The notes: generated by a model not told the origin, from the sequence alone. A DNA stretch of 11,953 nucleotides from Leptotrichia sp. oral taxon 215 str. W9775 (GCF_000469505.1 NZ_KI272848.1:1-11953), one strand, 5' to 3'. Counted from the stretch's first letter, positions 5,447 to 11,943 are shown. Translations and numbers: made by a program.

Positions 5447-5460
5447 TTGCATTTGTGCAA
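5447..5460. promoter_or_regulatory. Operator 3 (TTGCA-TTTG-TGCAA)
   Basis: A dyad with arms at 5447-5451 and 5456-5460. It lies immediately before the ribosome binding site (AAAAGGAGAG) of the first early gene, in the untranslated leader, where it could act as a roadblock or cooperative site. Confidence 0.6.
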
Positions 5461-5477
5461 TAAAAAGGAGAGATAAA

Positions 5478-5795
5478 ATGACAGAAAAAGAAAAAAAGGA
5501 AATGAAGTATATAGCACACGATTGGCTAACAGAAAATGAGTTTGAAATTAATGAAAATTATGAAATTGAATATTCAGAAAAAGAACTAAATAACTTCTTA
5601 GTAGAACTTAAAGAAGACGGATATTCTGAAGAAGAAGTAGCACATTTTAAAGATTGTATTGAAAACTTCTCAGAAGAACGTGAGGAAGAAATTTATGATT
5701 CAATTCCTTACGAAGAAGAAGGCGGTGGAATTGACTGGTACGAAGAAAATTATAGAACTGAAGTTATAGTTTACACTTCAAAAAAAATAGCTTAG
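5478..5795 (+). CDS. Highly acidic small protein, first gene of the early operon (unknown)
   Basis: A 105-residue protein with about 33 Asp/Glu against about 11 Lys/Arg. Acidic patches include SEEEV, SEEREEEIYD and YEEEGGGIDWYEE. It has no recognisable domain, membrane segment or signal peptide. AAAAGGAG eight bases upstream supports the start. It is the first gene behind the repressor-controlled early promoter, the place where phages often put a Cro protein or host-takeover and counter-defence proteins. It has no helix-turn-helix, so it is not a Cro. The acidity recalls DNA-mimic antirestriction or anti-CRISPR proteins, but that is a hypothesis from charge and position only. Confidence 0.7.
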   Translation: MTEKEKKEMKYIAHDWLTENEFEINENYEIEYSEKELNNFLVELKEDGYSEEEVAHFKDCIENFSEEREEEIYDSIPYEEEGGGIDWYEENYRTEVIVYTSKKIA

Positions 5796-5804
5796 GAGGA
5801 ATTT

Positions 5805-6044
5805 ATGAATAAAGAAAAAGAGGTATTTGAAAAATTTATAGAAGTCAGAGAACAGAATAAACAAGTCTCTTTGACAATAGAATTTGCAGAAAATGGTTTC
5901 TGGATAAGAATTTTTAAAAGAAAAAGAGAAAATAAGCCAGCGAGGTATGCTGATGATGAAATAGTTTTTAATTATAAAGTAGATGAAAATATTGAAAAAA
6001 CATTTGAAATTCTGCAAGAAAAAATAAGAGAGGTAGGAGAATAA
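5805..6044 (+). CDS. Conserved-looking small phage protein (unknown, 79 aa)
   Basis: A 79-residue soluble protein with a charged N-terminal helix (MNKEKEVFEKFIEVREQNKQ), a central beta-like stretch (VSLTIEFAENGFWIRIFKRKRE) and a C-terminal helix (NIEKTFEILQEKIREVGE). A perfect AGGAGG precedes the ATG. It begins 9 bp after the acidic protein gene and its stop lies immediately before the next small gene, so it belongs to the early operon. Family not recognised. Confidence 0.65.
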   Translation: MNKEKEVFEKFIEVREQNKQVSLTIEFAENGFWIRIFKRKRENKPARYADDEIVFNYKVDENIEKTFEILQEKIREVGE

Positions 6045-6045
6045 A

Positions 6046-6198
6046 ATGAGAAAAAGAAGAACATTGTCAGGAATAGGAATTGCCGCATTATTTGCAACAG
6101 GTGGAGCTGGTAACTTATTTACAGCATTTGTCTTAATGACTATATCATTAACTTGTCTTTACTTCGGCAAGGCATTTGATAGAAAAACATGGGAGTAG
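6046..6198 (+). CDS. 50-residue small membrane protein (unknown)
   Basis: ATG at 6046 follows GGAGA by four to five bases and overlaps the end of the preceding gene's stop region. The protein begins MRKRRTLSGIGIAALFATGG and ends GKAFDRKTWE, with a basic N-terminus, a Gly/Ala-rich hydrophobic stretch and a second one (LFTAFVLMTISLTCLYF). It would form one long or two short membrane segments with the N-terminus inside. It is too small for any domain call. Operon position and a clean ribosome binding site support it as real. Confidence 0.6.
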   Translation: MRKRRTLSGIGIAALFATGGAGNLFTAFVLMTISLTCLYFGKAFDRKTWE

Positions 6199-6207
6199 GT
6201 GTTGGAA

Positions 6208-6399
6208 ATGTTAGAAAATATAAAAGAAACATTCCTTGAGACTTTACACGACTTAAGCTTATCAATAGCTTATCTCAGAGGGCGATGCTTATTGCCTTAT
6301 GAGACGAAATTAATAGCAAACAGATGTAAGATAAGCGAGTCTGAAGTATACCATGTGCTTGAGACAGCTAAAAAGGAAAAGTGGACACTTAAAAAATAG
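6208..6399 (+). CDS. Small putative DNA-binding protein (63 aa)
   Basis: The protein runs MLENIKETFLETLHDLSLSI, then AYLRGRCLLPYETKLIANRC, then ISESEVYHVLETAKKEKWTLKK. The middle and C-terminal parts read as a helix-turn-helix (ETKLIANRCKISESEVYHVLETAKK), suggesting a small transcriptional regulator. The ATG at 6208 is preferred because AGGTG lies six bases upstream. An in-frame GTG at 6199 directly after the previous stop would add three residues and sits too close to GGGAG. It is followed within nine bases by the next small gene. The function is inferred from helix pattern only. Confidence 0.55.
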   Translation: MLENIKETFLETLHDLSLSIAYLRGRCLLPYETKLIANRCKISESEVYHVLETAKKEKWTLKK

Positions 6400-6407
6400 G
6401 AGAACAA

Positions 6408-6578
6408 ATGAAAAAAATAGACAAAATACTTGAACTAAAAGAAGAAGTAGAGGAAATACAGGATGAAATAATATCCTTTCTAGGAACTTCCGAAGAGGAA
6501 ACAGTAAAAAAGGTGCTAAAGTCAATGAGATATTACAGAGATAGCTGGAAGAAAACATTGGCAGAATTTCAAAAATAA
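6408..6578 (+). CDS. 56-residue charged helical protein (unknown)
   Basis: A short open frame MKKIDKILELKEEVEEIQDE to WKKTLAEFQK preceded by AGGAGA with good spacing. The first 22 residues form an acidic amphipathic helix with heptad spacing, likely coiled coil, followed by SFLGTSEEETVKKVLKSMRYYRDSW. No family is recognised. The tight spacing on its upstream side supports a real gene. A 26-bp gap with a 6-bp hairpin (6583-6598) separates it from the next. Confidence 0.55.
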   Translation: MKKIDKILELKEEVEEIQDEIISFLGTSEEETVKKVLKSMRYYRDSWKKTLAEFQK

Positions 6579-6619
6579 ACAGTCAACTAATAAGTTGATT
6601 ACCAGTGAGGAGGAATAAG

Positions 6620-6802
6620 ATGTATCAAGGATTTGAATTTAAGATAATTGAAAAGAACAATAAAGAAGTTGAATTTCTGAAAAATACAGCAGAAAAGCTC
6701 CAGGAACTCAACAGAGAATTGAAAGAGGAAAATGACAGATACAGCGAGCAACAAATGAACGAAATGTATAAATACTATAAAAATGGAGGTTTATTTGAAT
6801 GA
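6620..6802 (+). CDS. 60-residue coiled-coil protein (unknown) coupled to erf
   Basis: The start is ATG at 6620, six bases after a perfect AGGAGG (6608-6613). An in-frame GTG at 6605 would place that site inside the gene. The protein begins MYQGFEFKIIEKNNKE, continues with a predicted coiled coil (FLKNTAEKLQELNRELKEEN) and ends MYKYYKNGGLFE. Its stop codon overlaps the erf start (ATGA at 6799-6802), so the two are translationally coupled. It may be an accessory factor of recombination, but nothing in the sequence proves it. Confidence 0.6.
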   Translation: MYQGFEFKIIEKNNKEVEFLKNTAEKLQELNRELKEENDRYSEQQMNEMYKYYKNGGLFE

Positions 6803-7395
6803 ATATATTTGAAAAAATACAAGCTGCAAGAGTTGAATTGCAGGAAATGAATCTGAAAATGGGAGGGTATAATAAGTTCGCAGATTTCAAGTATTTTGAA
6901 CTTAAGGATTTTCTACCTGAAATAAATAAGATTTTCAATAAATTAAAATTATTTTCTAAATTTGATTTATTAGAAAATGAGGGCATTTTAACAATAATTA
7001 ATGCCGAAAAAATAGATGAACAAGTAACATTCACAACTCCAAAAGCCGAAATAGTCCTTAAAGGACAGAATGGACTACAAATGATAGGGTCAACACATAC
7101 TTATTTAAAAAGATATTGTTACTGTAATGCCCTTGAAATAGTGGAAGATGACGCTATAAATGCCACTATTGATAAAGATAAAACAGAGATTAATAAGCCA
7201 ATTGTTAAGAAACTAAGTTCAGATGAAAGAAGAGAACGTGGATTAAAATATATAGCGAAAATGACAACAAAATATCAAAAGGACATAGATAAATTCTTAT
7301 TAGGTGTCACAGTTTTAGATGTTGAGGAGTTGACTAATGAACAAGTCAGCGAATTAGCTAACAATATTAAAAAATTAGAAAAAGAAGGTGCTTAG
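6799..7395 (+). CDS. erf: Erf-family single-strand annealing recombinase
   Basis: A 198-residue protein matching the ERF superfamily of phage single-strand annealing proteins: N-terminal IFEKIQAARVELQEMNLKMGG, then NKFADFKYFELKDFLPEINKIF, and the signature GLQMIGSTHTYLKRYCYCNALEIVEDDAINAT (about residues 93-124). Length is usual for the family. These proteins bind single-stranded DNA ends, anneal complementary strands and support RecA-independent circularisation and recombination of phage genomes. The ssb gene starts two bases after the erf stop, the usual functional pair. The C-terminal 70 residues are less conserved and probably contact SSB or regulate oligomerisation (inferred). Confidence 0.88.
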   Translation: MNIFEKIQAARVELQEMNLKMGGYNKFADFKYFELKDFLPEINKIFNKLKLFSKFDLLENEGILTIINAEKIDEQVTFTTPKAEIVLKGQNGLQMIGSTHTYLKRYCYCNALEIVEDDAINATIDKDKTEINKPIVKKLSSDERRERGLKYIAKMTTKYQKDIDKFLLGVTVLDVEELTNEQVSELANNIKKLEKEGA

Positions 7396-7396
7396 C

Positions 7397-7780
7397 ATGA
7401 ATAACGTTATATTAATGGGAAGACTAACAAGAGACCCTGAACTGCAATACTCAAATAACGGGACAGCTTTCAGCAAGTTCTCAATAGCTGTTCCAAGAGA
7501 TTTTAAAAGAGATGAAACAGATTTTATCAATTGTTTGGCATTTGGAAAAACAGCTGAGACAATAGCGGAGTACTTGAGTAAAGGAAAAAGAATAGCGATT
7601 GTAGGTAGAATACAAACTGGAAGTTACAATAACAAAGAGGGGCAAAGAGTGAACACCTTTGAAGTAGTTGTAGACAAGTTCGAGTTTGTAGACAGTGCTA
7701 AGAGCGAAGAAAATAACAAAAATGTAAGAAGTAATGTCAGAAGCGAGGAAGATTTGGAGGATGATTTTCCTTTTAATTAA
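7397..7780 (+). CDS. ssb: Phage single-stranded DNA-binding protein
   Basis: A 127-residue SSB. It has the OB-fold markers in order: MNNVILMGRLTRDPELQYS, AFSKFSIAVPRDF, DFINCLAFGKTAETIAEYLSKGKRIAIVGRIQTGSYNN, VNTFEVVVDKFEFVD. A disordered linker follows, then the acidic tip DDFPFN that recruits partner proteins. The ATG at 7397 is chosen over an in-frame GTG at 7388 because AAGGTG (7385-7390) lies six bases upstream and SSBs begin M-N-x-V. It acts with Erf, coating single-stranded DNA during phage replication and recombination. Confidence 0.93.
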   Translation: MNNVILMGRLTRDPELQYSNNGTAFSKFSIAVPRDFKRDETDFINCLAFGKTAETIAEYLSKGKRIAIVGRIQTGSYNNKEGQRVNTFEVVVDKFEFVDSAKSEENNKNVRSNVRSEEDLEDDFPFN

Positions 7781-7792
7781 GGGGGGGTTAAT

Positions 7793-8311
7793 ATGGAAAT
7801 TTGGAAAGATATTCAAAAATATGAGGGTAAATATAAAATTAGTAATTTAGGTCGTGTTAAAAGCCTTTCAAGGAACATTAAACCAACAGCACCTAAACAG
7901 ACTCATAAAACTTGTAAAGAAAGGATATTGAAAACTTGCATAGGGTCACACGGATATTATCATGTGAGCTTAGAAGGAAGAAAGCATTGTATACATAAAT
8001 TAGTAGCGACGGCATTTATTGAAAATCCAAACAAGTATAATTGTATCAACCATAAAGATGGAAACAAATTAAATAATACTATTGAAAATTTAGAATGGTG
8101 TGATCATAAAATTAATAATAATCATGCATTTAATAAAAGACTTATAAAAAGTAGTGTAAGAATAAAAGCAAGTTTTTACTTAGATGGCACTATCATGATT
8201 TTTAGAAGTAAAACTAAAGCGAGGGAATATCTTAAAATGTCGGAAAAAGAATTAAATGAGGGGTTAAAAAAAGGCGAAAAAAGTGGGATAAAATTAGAAT
8301 TATTGGAATAA
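7793..8311 (+). CDS. NUMOD4 / HNH homing endonuclease, free-standing
   Basis: A 172-residue protein. Residues 2-26 (IWKDIQKYEGKYKISNLGRVKSL) are the NUMOD4 DNA-binding motif. Residues about 66-110 form an HNH_3 nuclease: CIHKLVATAFI, then CINHKDGNKLNNTIENLEWC, with His68, His87, Asn91 and the terminal NLEW. The last 50 residues (RSKTKAREYLKMSEKELNEGL) look like a second DNA-binding element. It is a mobile endonuclease that cuts an unoccupied target and spreads by repair. It sits directly after ssb with its own GGGGGGG site, in an operon of otherwise unknown genes, as typical selfish insertions do. All core residues look intact. Confidence 0.9.
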   Translation: MEIWKDIQKYEGKYKISNLGRVKSLSRNIKPTAPKQTHKTCKERILKTCIGSHGYYHVSLEGRKHCIHKLVATAFIENPNKYNCINHKDGNKLNNTIENLEWCDHKINNNHAFNKRLIKSSVRIKASFYLDGTIMIFRSKTKAREYLKMSEKELNEGLKKGEKSGIKLELLE

Positions 8312-8324
8312 AAGAGGTATTTAA

Positions 8325-8615
8325 ATGACACAAAAAGAAAAAGAAAAAATAGACAGTCTCTTTGGAGATAAAGAAAAGATTGAACGGAATCTAAGCAGGA
8401 AGAAAAACACTAACATGACTTCTCCAACTCAAATAATAATAAGAGTTGGAGAAAAGCATGAAAATTGCTACATTGGAAATGATTTCGTGTTTCAAGATAC
8501 AGAATCAATGGATTTAATCTTTGATTTACTTAATGCTCTTTTACTCAAGGAAGAAAAAGAACTGGAAGAAATCAAAGAAGAAATAGGAAAAATAAAAATT
8601 GAATTTGGAGGATAA
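8325..8615 (+). CDS. Small soluble phage protein (unknown, 96 aa)
   Basis: A 96-residue protein with a charged N-terminus (MTQKEKEKIDSLFGDKEKIERN), a beta-rich middle (TQIIIRVGEKHENCYIGNDFVFQD) and a C-terminal acidic coiled coil (LLNALLLKEEKELEEIKEEIG). AGAGG precedes the ATG. It lies 13 bp after the homing endonuclease and 5 bp before the next gene. Not recognised; the long C-terminal helix suggests oligomerisation or a partner protein. Confidence 0.62.
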   Translation: MTQKEKEKIDSLFGDKEKIERNLSRKKNTNMTSPTQIIIRVGEKHENCYIGNDFVFQDTESMDLIFDLLNALLLKEEKELEEIKEEIGKIKIEFGG

Positions 8616-8620
8616 TAGTA

Positions 8621-9070
8621 ATGGAAAAAGAAACAGTACTTGAAATAGAGTTCCAGCCCGTTTTTGACAAATGGGCATGGAGAGTTATAAAAAACAAATT
8701 AGAGCCTGGATTTGAATTTGAATATTTAAAAAATAGTAATGCAAATATAATAAGAGTATGTTTTGAATTTTATGTAGATGAGAATTATTTGTTAAGTGCT
8801 TTTGAAAAAGAAAAATTAGAAAAATTAATAAAAGGTATCAATGAAAAATATGGAATTAAAAAGAGATGGCGGGCAGAATATGGAAAGATTTATTATTACA
8901 TGAATGAATTTTTTCAAACAACTTGGATCAGAGATAATCATAACTGTTACAGCAACAAAAAATATGAAATTGGAAATCACTTTAAAACAGAAGCAGAAGC
9001 ATTGGAATATGCTGAATACATGAAAAAATGTAGCCTTGAATGGCACGAAAAGAGGGAAAATAATGAGTAA
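8621..9070 (+). CDS. Phage protein with a YEIGNHFKTEAEALEYA motif (unknown, 149 aa)
   Basis: A 149-residue protein. The N-terminal half is acidic and beta-rich (VLEIEFQPVFDKWAWRVIKN). The C-terminal half has KIYYYMNEFFQTTWIRDNHNC followed by KYEIGNHFKTEAEALEYAEYMKK. The latter resembles a short motif (GNyFkTkeEAe) seen at the end of many small phage proteins of no known function. GGAGG lies about ten bases upstream. Its stop overlaps the next start by eight bases. Function unknown. Confidence 0.62.
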   Translation: MEKETVLEIEFQPVFDKWAWRVIKNKLEPGFEFEYLKNSNANIIRVCFEFYVDENYLLSAFEKEKLEKLIKGINEKYGIKKRWRAEYGKIYYYMNEFFQTTWIRDNHNCYSNKKYEIGNHFKTEAEALEYAEYMKKCSLEWHEKRENNE

Positions 9071-9398
9071 ATTTTTTGATTATATAAAAAGCAAAGAAAA
9101 TGAAATAGGAAAAGGGTTTTTCTGCAACATAGAAATAGCAAAAACAGTAAAAGAAGATAAAGTAATAATATATTACAGAAGTTTTTCTTTTAATAAAGAA
9201 GAAAATCAGAAAAAAGAAGAAGGATTAAGATATTTAATTGTAAATAATGTTAGAAGTATAGATGTATTTGTTGGTTATGGCGACTTATACATCTCTACTA
9301 AACTGGCAGAAAGCTATGTAAAAGAGGGAAAAAGGTTAAAAAAATTATTTGCAATTAAAGAATTAAGAGAATTTGAAAAGAGGAATGAAAATGAGTAG
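9063..9398 (+). CDS. Small basic phage protein (unknown, 111 aa)
   Basis: The start is placed at ATG 9063, shortly after GAGGG and overlapping the end of the previous gene. An earlier in-frame TTG at 9036 would extend it deeper into that gene without a ribosome binding site. The protein begins MSKFFDYIKSKENEIGKGFF and contains YLIVNNVRSIDVFVGYGDLYIST, then a basic helical C-terminus. It overlaps the yopX gene by eight bases. No family recognised. Confidence 0.58.
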   Translation: MSKFFDYIKSKENEIGKGFFCNIEIAKTVKEDKVIIYYRSFSFNKEENQKKEEGLRYLIVNNVRSIDVFVGYGDLYISTKLAESYVKEGKRLKKLFAIKELREFEKRNENE

Positions 9399-9876
9399 AG
9401 AAATAAAGTTTAGAGCTTGGCTCAAAGAAGAAAATAAAATGGTAAATGTTGAAACAATGGATTTTACAGATAAATCAATGCAATATCTTGAAAAAAATGA
9501 AATTATTGATGCATATCTTTTAAGAAGAATGATTTTTGAAGATGTAGAATTAATGCAGTATACAGGTCAAAAAGATGAATATAAAAAAGAGATATACGAA
9601 GGAGATGTCATTATAGATTGTTCAGAAGATGGAGATTATTACCTAAAACTTATTGGGTTTGGGTATGATGAAAAAGAGTATAGCTCAATAATAAAAGGTT
9701 TTAAAGTTGTAAAAGGAATACAATTAGATTTATATTTTGAAGAAAATAAATTTCAGGGAAAGCATGCTTATTTATTAGAAAAATATAAAATCAAAATCGA
9801 TAATGAATGTATCCATTTTCAAGTAATAGGGAATCAGCACGAAAATGTGGAACTGTTAGAATTACTGGAGGAATAA
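9391..9876 (+). CDS. YopX-family phage protein
   Basis: A 161-residue protein with the YopX layout: N-terminal MSREIKFRAWLKEENKM, the central signature ELMQYTGQKDEYKKEIYEGDVI (about residues 47-68), and the C-terminal FQVIGNQHENVELLELLEE. YopX proteins are widespread in low-GC phages, named after a Bacillus phage SPbeta gene, and their role is not established. The start at 9391 is favoured because AAGAGG (9378-9383) lies seven bases upstream and homologs begin with this segment; in-frame ATG 9385 is possible. It overlaps the previous gene and ends one base before the next start. Confidence 0.88.
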   Translation: MSREIKFRAWLKEENKMVNVETMDFTDKSMQYLEKNEIIDAYLLRRMIFEDVELMQYTGQKDEYKKEIYEGDVIIDCSEDGDYYLKLIGFGYDEKEYSSIIKGFKVVKGIQLDLYFEENKFQGKHAYLLEKYKIKIDNECIHFQVIGNQHENVELLELLEE

Positions 9877-9877
9877 C

Positions 9878-10474
9878 ATGGCTAGGAAGTTGAAAGTAAA
9901 GAAAATTAAATTATCTGCTGAAGAGAAAAAAATAATTGAAGAAACAATTGAAGAAAATTACAGTTATTATGTTCTCAATTATGCACTTCATACAGTTATG
10001 AAAGTGTTTATGACAGAATTTAAAATAAAAAGGCAGATAGAAAAAGGAAAAGTAGACCATATTAATTATATGTTGTTAGATTACGGATTCCCGGAATGGT
10101 CAGACATAATAAATAGAACTGACAGAGCATTGGAGAGGTTATTTAATATCGAGGATAAAGAGCCTTTAAAAAATGAAAAAGTTATAAAGGTTTTTGAACT
10201 AACTCATGCATTATTTTACAGGGATTTGATAAAACAATTTGGAAATTATATAAAAAGTCCTTGCAAAGAGATAACAGAAGCTTTTACTTTAGCTTTCAGA
10301 ATAATTGCTTGCTATGACACAATAAGAGATTGCATCTACTCAGAAAAATTGAAACTTAATAAAAAAGACAAGATGTATATTAAAACATTAGTCACAAAAT
10401 TTTCTAAAATAAGAAAAAAGATATTAGAAGAAGCAATCTCAGTTGCAGAAGATTCAGGACTGAAAATTGCTTAA
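9878..10474 (+). CDS. Helical phage protein, 198 aa (unknown)
   Basis: A 198-residue, mostly helical, basic protein starting MARKLKVKKIKLSAEEKKII. It has no signal peptide, membrane span or metal-binding motif. Recognisable stretches include NYALHTVMKVFMTEFKIKRQ, LLDYGFPEWSDIINRTDRAL and ITEAFTLAFRIIACYDTIRDC, the last strongly hydrophobic and probably a packed core helix. GGAGG precedes the ATG, which begins one base after the yopX stop. It is the last full-size gene before the integrase, a position where antirepressors, transcription activators or excision factors often lie. Nothing in the sequence decides between these. Confidence 0.68.
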   Translation: MARKLKVKKIKLSAEEKKIIEETIEENYSYYVLNYALHTVMKVFMTEFKIKRQIEKGKVDHINYMLLDYGFPEWSDIINRTDRALERLFNIEDKEPLKNEKVIKVFELTHALFYRDLIKQFGNYIKSPCKEITEAFTLAFRIIACYDTIRDCIYSEKLKLNKKDKMYIKTLVTKFSKIRKKILEEAISVAEDSGLKIA

Positions 10475-10490
10475 AAAAGGGGAGATAAAT

Positions 10491-10562
10491 ATGAAAAATA
10501 AAGAAAAAATATTAAAACTTTTATATAAAATCAAGGCGGAACAAGATAAAAGGAGAGCATAA
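10491..10562 (+). CDS. 23-codon mini-gene leading into the integrase
   Basis: ATG at 10491 follows AAGGGGAG with good spacing and encodes 23 residues, MKNKEKILKLLYKIKAEQDK plus RRA. Its stop TAA (10560-10562) directly abuts the integrase ATG, and the integrase ribosome binding site (AAAAGGAGAG) lies inside its last codons. This layout fits translational coupling or a leader peptide. It could also encode a basic helical micro-protein. Its reality rests on the ribosome binding site and position. Confidence 0.45.
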   Translation: MKNKEKILKLLYKIKAEQDKRRA

Positions 10563-11918
10563 ATGAAAGCAATTATATATGCCAGAGTTAGTACTGAAAT
10601 GCAGGAAGAAGGACGTTCACTTGAATTTCAAATAAGAAAATGCGAAGATTTTTGTAAAATGAACGGATATAAATTAAAAGAAATTATACAGGATGTAGAA
10701 AGTGGAGGAAATGACAATCGTGAAGGCTTTCTTAAACTACAGAAAGAAATACAAAAAAAATCTTTCGATGTACTTGTAGTTTATGAAAGTTCCCGTATAT
10801 CCCGTGTAACTCTGACTATGTTAAATTTTGTTTTAGAATTACAGAAAAGCAATATAAAATTTGTTTCTATCTCACAATCTGAAATAAATACAACAACTCC
10901 TACTGGAATGTTATTCTTTCAAATCTTTGCAGTATTAGCCGACTATGAAAGAAAACAAATATCAATGAGAATAAAATCAAATAAATGGGCAAGGGCAAAA
11001 GCTGGAATATGGCAAGGTGGAACAGTTCCACTCGGTTATAAAAAAGATGAACAAAACAACATTGTAATAGATCCTGAAACTTCAGAGGATGTCATAAGCA
11101 TATTCAATACTTATTTATCTACTAGAAGTATCAGTGAAACGGCAAAAATCTTTAAAAGAAAGCCAGCTTCAATACAATGGATTCTAAAAAATGAATTTTA
11201 TATAGGAAATCTTATGTACGGCAGAAAAGAAAATAATATTAATACAGGCGAAGTAAAAATAAATAAAGAAGTAACAATATTCAAGGGAAATCATGAAGCT
11301 ATAATAAGCGATGAAGTTTTTAAAGAAGTGCAACAGCAAATGCTATTTAAACAACGTGTATTGCCTTCTGAAAATAAACTTCTTTTTACAGGAATCCTAG
11401 AATGTCCTTGCGGTGGTAAAATGTTCAAAAATAACACTAATTACAGATGTGAGAAATGTAAGAAAACAATTTCTGTAAACAAAGCGGAGAATTTCATAAT
11501 ACATAAACTGTTAAATTTAAAAGAATTGGAATTTTTAAATGAAAAGCCTAAACTGGAAAAATATTTAAAAGATAAAGAAAATTTGGATAAGCAGATTAAG
11601 AAAATAGACAGGGAAAGAACTAAATATTTAGAATTATTTGCAAAAGAATTGATAAGTGAACTTGAGTTAAATGAAAAACTAGAAGAATTAAAAAGCAGAA
11701 AGCAAGTCTTTGAAGAATCTATAGCCGATATTGACAGAATAATAGAAGATAAAACAATAAGCGAAGAAAAGCTTGATAATATAAAAATCTTAAAAGAAGT
11801 ACTTGAAAATATGGAAGATACAGATAGATATAATTTATTTCTGATGTTCCGAATGTTAATTAAAAAAGTGAAAATAAAAAAATATCAACCTATTGAAGTG
11901 TTGATATTACTAAATTAG
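10563..11918 (+). CDS. int: Large serine recombinase (phage integrase)
   Basis: A 451-residue large serine integrase, close in length to the Listeria phage A118 enzyme. The catalytic domain (1-145) starts MKAIIYARVSTEMQEEGRSL with nucleophile Ser10 and Arg8, then YESSRISR (74-81) and ADYERKQISMRIKSNK (126-141). The recombinase domain (about 150-260) includes GIWQGGTVPLGYK. A zinc ribbon follows with Cys281, Cys283, Cys296 and Cys299 (ECPCGGKMF and YRCEKCKK). A coiled coil (about 325-400) is where these enzymes control the direction of recombination. Cofactor-free attP x attB integration is expected, with excision needing a separate directionality factor, not identified here. It is the last gene of the early operon and is followed by a terminator. 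Confidence 0.95.
   Translation: MKAIIYARVSTEMQEEGRSLEFQIRKCEDFCKMNGYKLKEIIQDVESGGNDNREGFLKLQKEIQKKSFDVLVVYESSRISRVTLTMLNFVLELQKSNIKFVSISQSEINTTTPTGMLFFQIFAVLADYERKQISMRIKSNKWARAKAGIWQGGTVPLGYKKDEQNNIVIDPETSEDVISIFNTYLSTRSISETAKIFKRKPASIQWILKNEFYIGNLMYGRKENNINTGEVKINKEVTIFKGNHEAIISDEVFKEVQQQMLFKQRVLPSENKLLFTGILECPCGGKMFKNNTNYRCEKCKKTISVNKAENFIIHKLLNLKELEFLNEKPKLEKYLKDKENLDKQIKKIDRERTKYLELFAKELISELELNEKLEELKSRKQVFEESIADIDRIIEDKTISEEKLDNIKILKEVLENMEDTDRYNLFLMFRMLIKKVKIKKYQPIEVLILLN
11881..11908. repeat. 9-bp inverted repeat in the 3' end of int
   Basis: AATATCAAC (11881-11889) and GTTGATATT (11900-11908) form a perfect dyad with a 10-base gap, ending eight bases before the int stop codon region. 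It could be an mRNA 3' hairpin, or part of the attachment site, which for many serine integrases lies beside the gene. Neither is shown. Confidence 0.4.
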
Positions 11919-11943
11919 CCTGTATTTGAATATGGGCTTTTTT
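11917..11943 (+). terminator. Intrinsic terminator of the early operon
   Basis: AGCC (11917-11920) pairs with GGCT (11935-11938), extended internally by TATT/AATA with a TG/TG mismatch between, followed by six T (11938-11943). It starts at the int stop codon. No earlier terminator was seen in the 6.4-kb operon. Confidence 0.6.

Noticed and set aside
6583..6598. Hairpin TCAACT/AGTTGA between two early genes
   Set aside because: It has no T run after it and a short weak stem, so it is not a terminator; it may still affect translation of the next gene.
8825..9046. Minus-strand open frame within the 8621 gene
   Set aside because: Antisense shadow with no ribosome binding site, inside a tightly packed plus-strand operon.
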